A DNA stretch of 64,000 nt from JAFGAS01 sp963809875 (GTDB lineage Bacteria > Desulfobacterota > Zymogenia > Zymogenales > Zymogenaceae). The notes beneath the pieces were generated by a model. It worked only from the letters and a program-made list of their open reading frames with translations. It made no database searches and was not told where the DNA came from. The position numbers were made by a program, and so were the translations under genes. The first letter of the stretch is position 1; each line of letters opens with the position of its first letter. The stretch spans positions 62,001 through 126,000 of the forward strand of contig CAWELC010000008.1 of assembly GCA_963809875.1 (NCBI GenBank), written 5' to 3'. Below are positions 63,324-64,000 of the stretch, piece by piece.

Positions 63324-64000
63324 TTATTCTACGACCCGATGCCCCTTGAGGTACAGGTAGTAGTTGTACATCGCCACGAGCGATTCAACCGCCTTTTCCG
63401 GAGTGGTGTAGACCACCTCGGAGAAGCCGGTCCTGGACTGAAAGCGCTCCCGGGTTCCGCCGGCATAGAGCGAGACGTTGATAACCGGTTTGTTGGTCTC
63501 GTTCATGATGTCGTTGACCTCGTTCAGGAAGCCCCGTTCGATGGTGAAGAGCTTGTCCCGCGCCTTGCGGACGGCATACTCGATATTATCGAGGTTGGCG
63601 GCGGTCGCCGAAGCGGTAAAGGAACGAATCCCCATCGTTGACACGCCGACTATACCCAGGCAGATGACCGCGTCGACGTCCGGCGACGAGGTCACGAGCC
63701 GCACCGACTCCAGGAACGCCTCCGGGTTGATCTGGCCGACGAGGTCAACCGGGTTACGCCGGCTCCAGAAGGCAGGCAGGACCTTATCGAGCTTCTCGAT
63801 AACGTCCTGGCCGAGGGTCGCCACCGTCATTCCCTGCTCCACGATCGCATCGCAGGTGACGACGCCCCATCCGCCCCCGAAGGTGATCACGCCCACCCTG
63901 CTGCCCCGGGGCAGGGGGAGGTTGGCCAGCGCCATGGAATAGTCGAGCATGTCGGTGGGGTTGCGCGCCTCGATGATCCCGGTTTGTTTGAACGCGGAGG
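63324..64000 (-). CDS. ADP-forming acyl-CoA synthetase (acetate-CoA ligase) alpha-type domain, partial
   Basis: C-terminal 225 residues; the start lies beyond the window edge. It shows the succinyl-CoA synthetase-like flavodoxin domains of ADP-forming acyl-CoA synthetases: PRGSRVGVITFGGGWGVVTC, DAIVEQGMTVATLGQDVIEK, NPVDLVGQINPEAFLESV and VDAVICLGIVG. The end (YNYYLYLKGHRVVE) suggests that the fused ATP-grasp domain, if present, is not at this end. These enzymes make ATP from acetyl- or acyl-CoA in fermenting anaerobes. Intact as far as seen. Confidence 0.75.
   Translation of the reverse strand, partial: SAFKQTGIIEARNPTDMLDYSMALANLPLPRGSRVGVITFGGGWGVVTCDAIVEQGMTVATLGQDVIEKLDKVLPAFWSRRNPVDLVGQINPEAFLESVRLVTSSPDVDAVICLGIVGVSTMGIRSFTASATAANLDNIEYAVRKARDKLFTIERGFLNEVNDIMNETNKPVINVSLYAGGTRERFQSRTGFSEVVYTTPEKAVESLVAMYNYYLYLKGHRVVE

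Overview
The window is about 58 percent GC by eye and reads as a chromosomal segment from an anaerobic or microaerophilic bacterium of the deltaproteobacterial (Desulfobacterota-like) type. The evidence is an oxygen-detoxifying set (rubrerythrin, ferritin-like protein, A-type flavodiiron protein, flavin reductase), a tungstate/molybdate cofactor operon, part of an ADP-forming acyl-CoA synthetase, a Gram-negative envelope set (YbgF-like, RlpA-like, LPLAT, LapA-like), and a yceD-rpmF-fab-acpP-rpiB-glyA-comEB-nrdR-rib-nusB block in an order familiar from that group. I see no phage, transposase, integrase or CRISPR array. The assignment to a group is an inference from gene content and not a phylogeny.

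Layout. 0-3.4 kb: end of a TIGR02757-type gene, then the oxygen/peroxide defence cluster. 3.36-3.47 kb: three related palindromic repeats. 3.5-7.7 kb, minus strand: TudS-like protein, deoxyribosyltransferase-like protein, protein phosphatase, a double HAD phosphatase and a PHP phosphoesterase. 7.7-15.6 kb, minus strand: tupB-tupC-moeA-moeA/PBP-moaA-moaC-MOSC-mogA, tightly coupled and preceded by a strong promoter and a roughly 430-nt structured leader that may be a Mo/W-cofactor riboswitch. 15.6-26.7 kb, plus strand from a divergent promoter: yceD, rpmF, fabK, fabD, fabG, acpP, rpiB, glyA, comEB, nrdR, ribD, ribE, ribBA, ribH, nusB. plsX, fabH and fabF are missing from the places where related genomes often have them.

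26.9-36.8 kb: hydrolase, small conserved protein, second flavin reductase, RlpA-like protein, a PlsB-type glycerol-3-phosphate acyltransferase, a CPA2 antiporter, ilvD, DUF4405 and GNAT proteins. 36.9-45 kb: M48 membrane protease with lipoprotein-like partner, RNase H-like nuclease, two nitroreductases, RsbRD-like sensor, CCA-adding enzyme, DUF4349 lipoprotein. 45-55.3 kb: YbgF-like lipoprotein, LysM protein, dprA, topA, trmFO, cutA, DciA-like protein, metallophosphoesterase, HIT protein, LapA-like protein, radical SAM protein. 55.3-58.4 kb: a 1022-residue protein of unknown family. I read it as carrying a class III nucleotidyl cyclase-like domain interrupted by a long helical insert; it is the most unusual gene here. 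58.4-64 kb: NTF2-like protein, tRNA-Glu(CTC), LPLAT, acyl-CoA synthetase, PadR regulator, tRNA-Ala(CGC), partial acyl-CoA synthetase subunit.

A large share of the genes, mainly between 8.7-25.2 kb and 42.3-47.1 kb, are broken by single-base frameshifts although they are otherwise well conserved. In most junctions that I could resolve there is one base too many. I treat this as a sequence-quality problem, annotate such genes across the whole span as CDS, and note the break. Coordinates of those genes run from the first start to the stop reached after frame correction.
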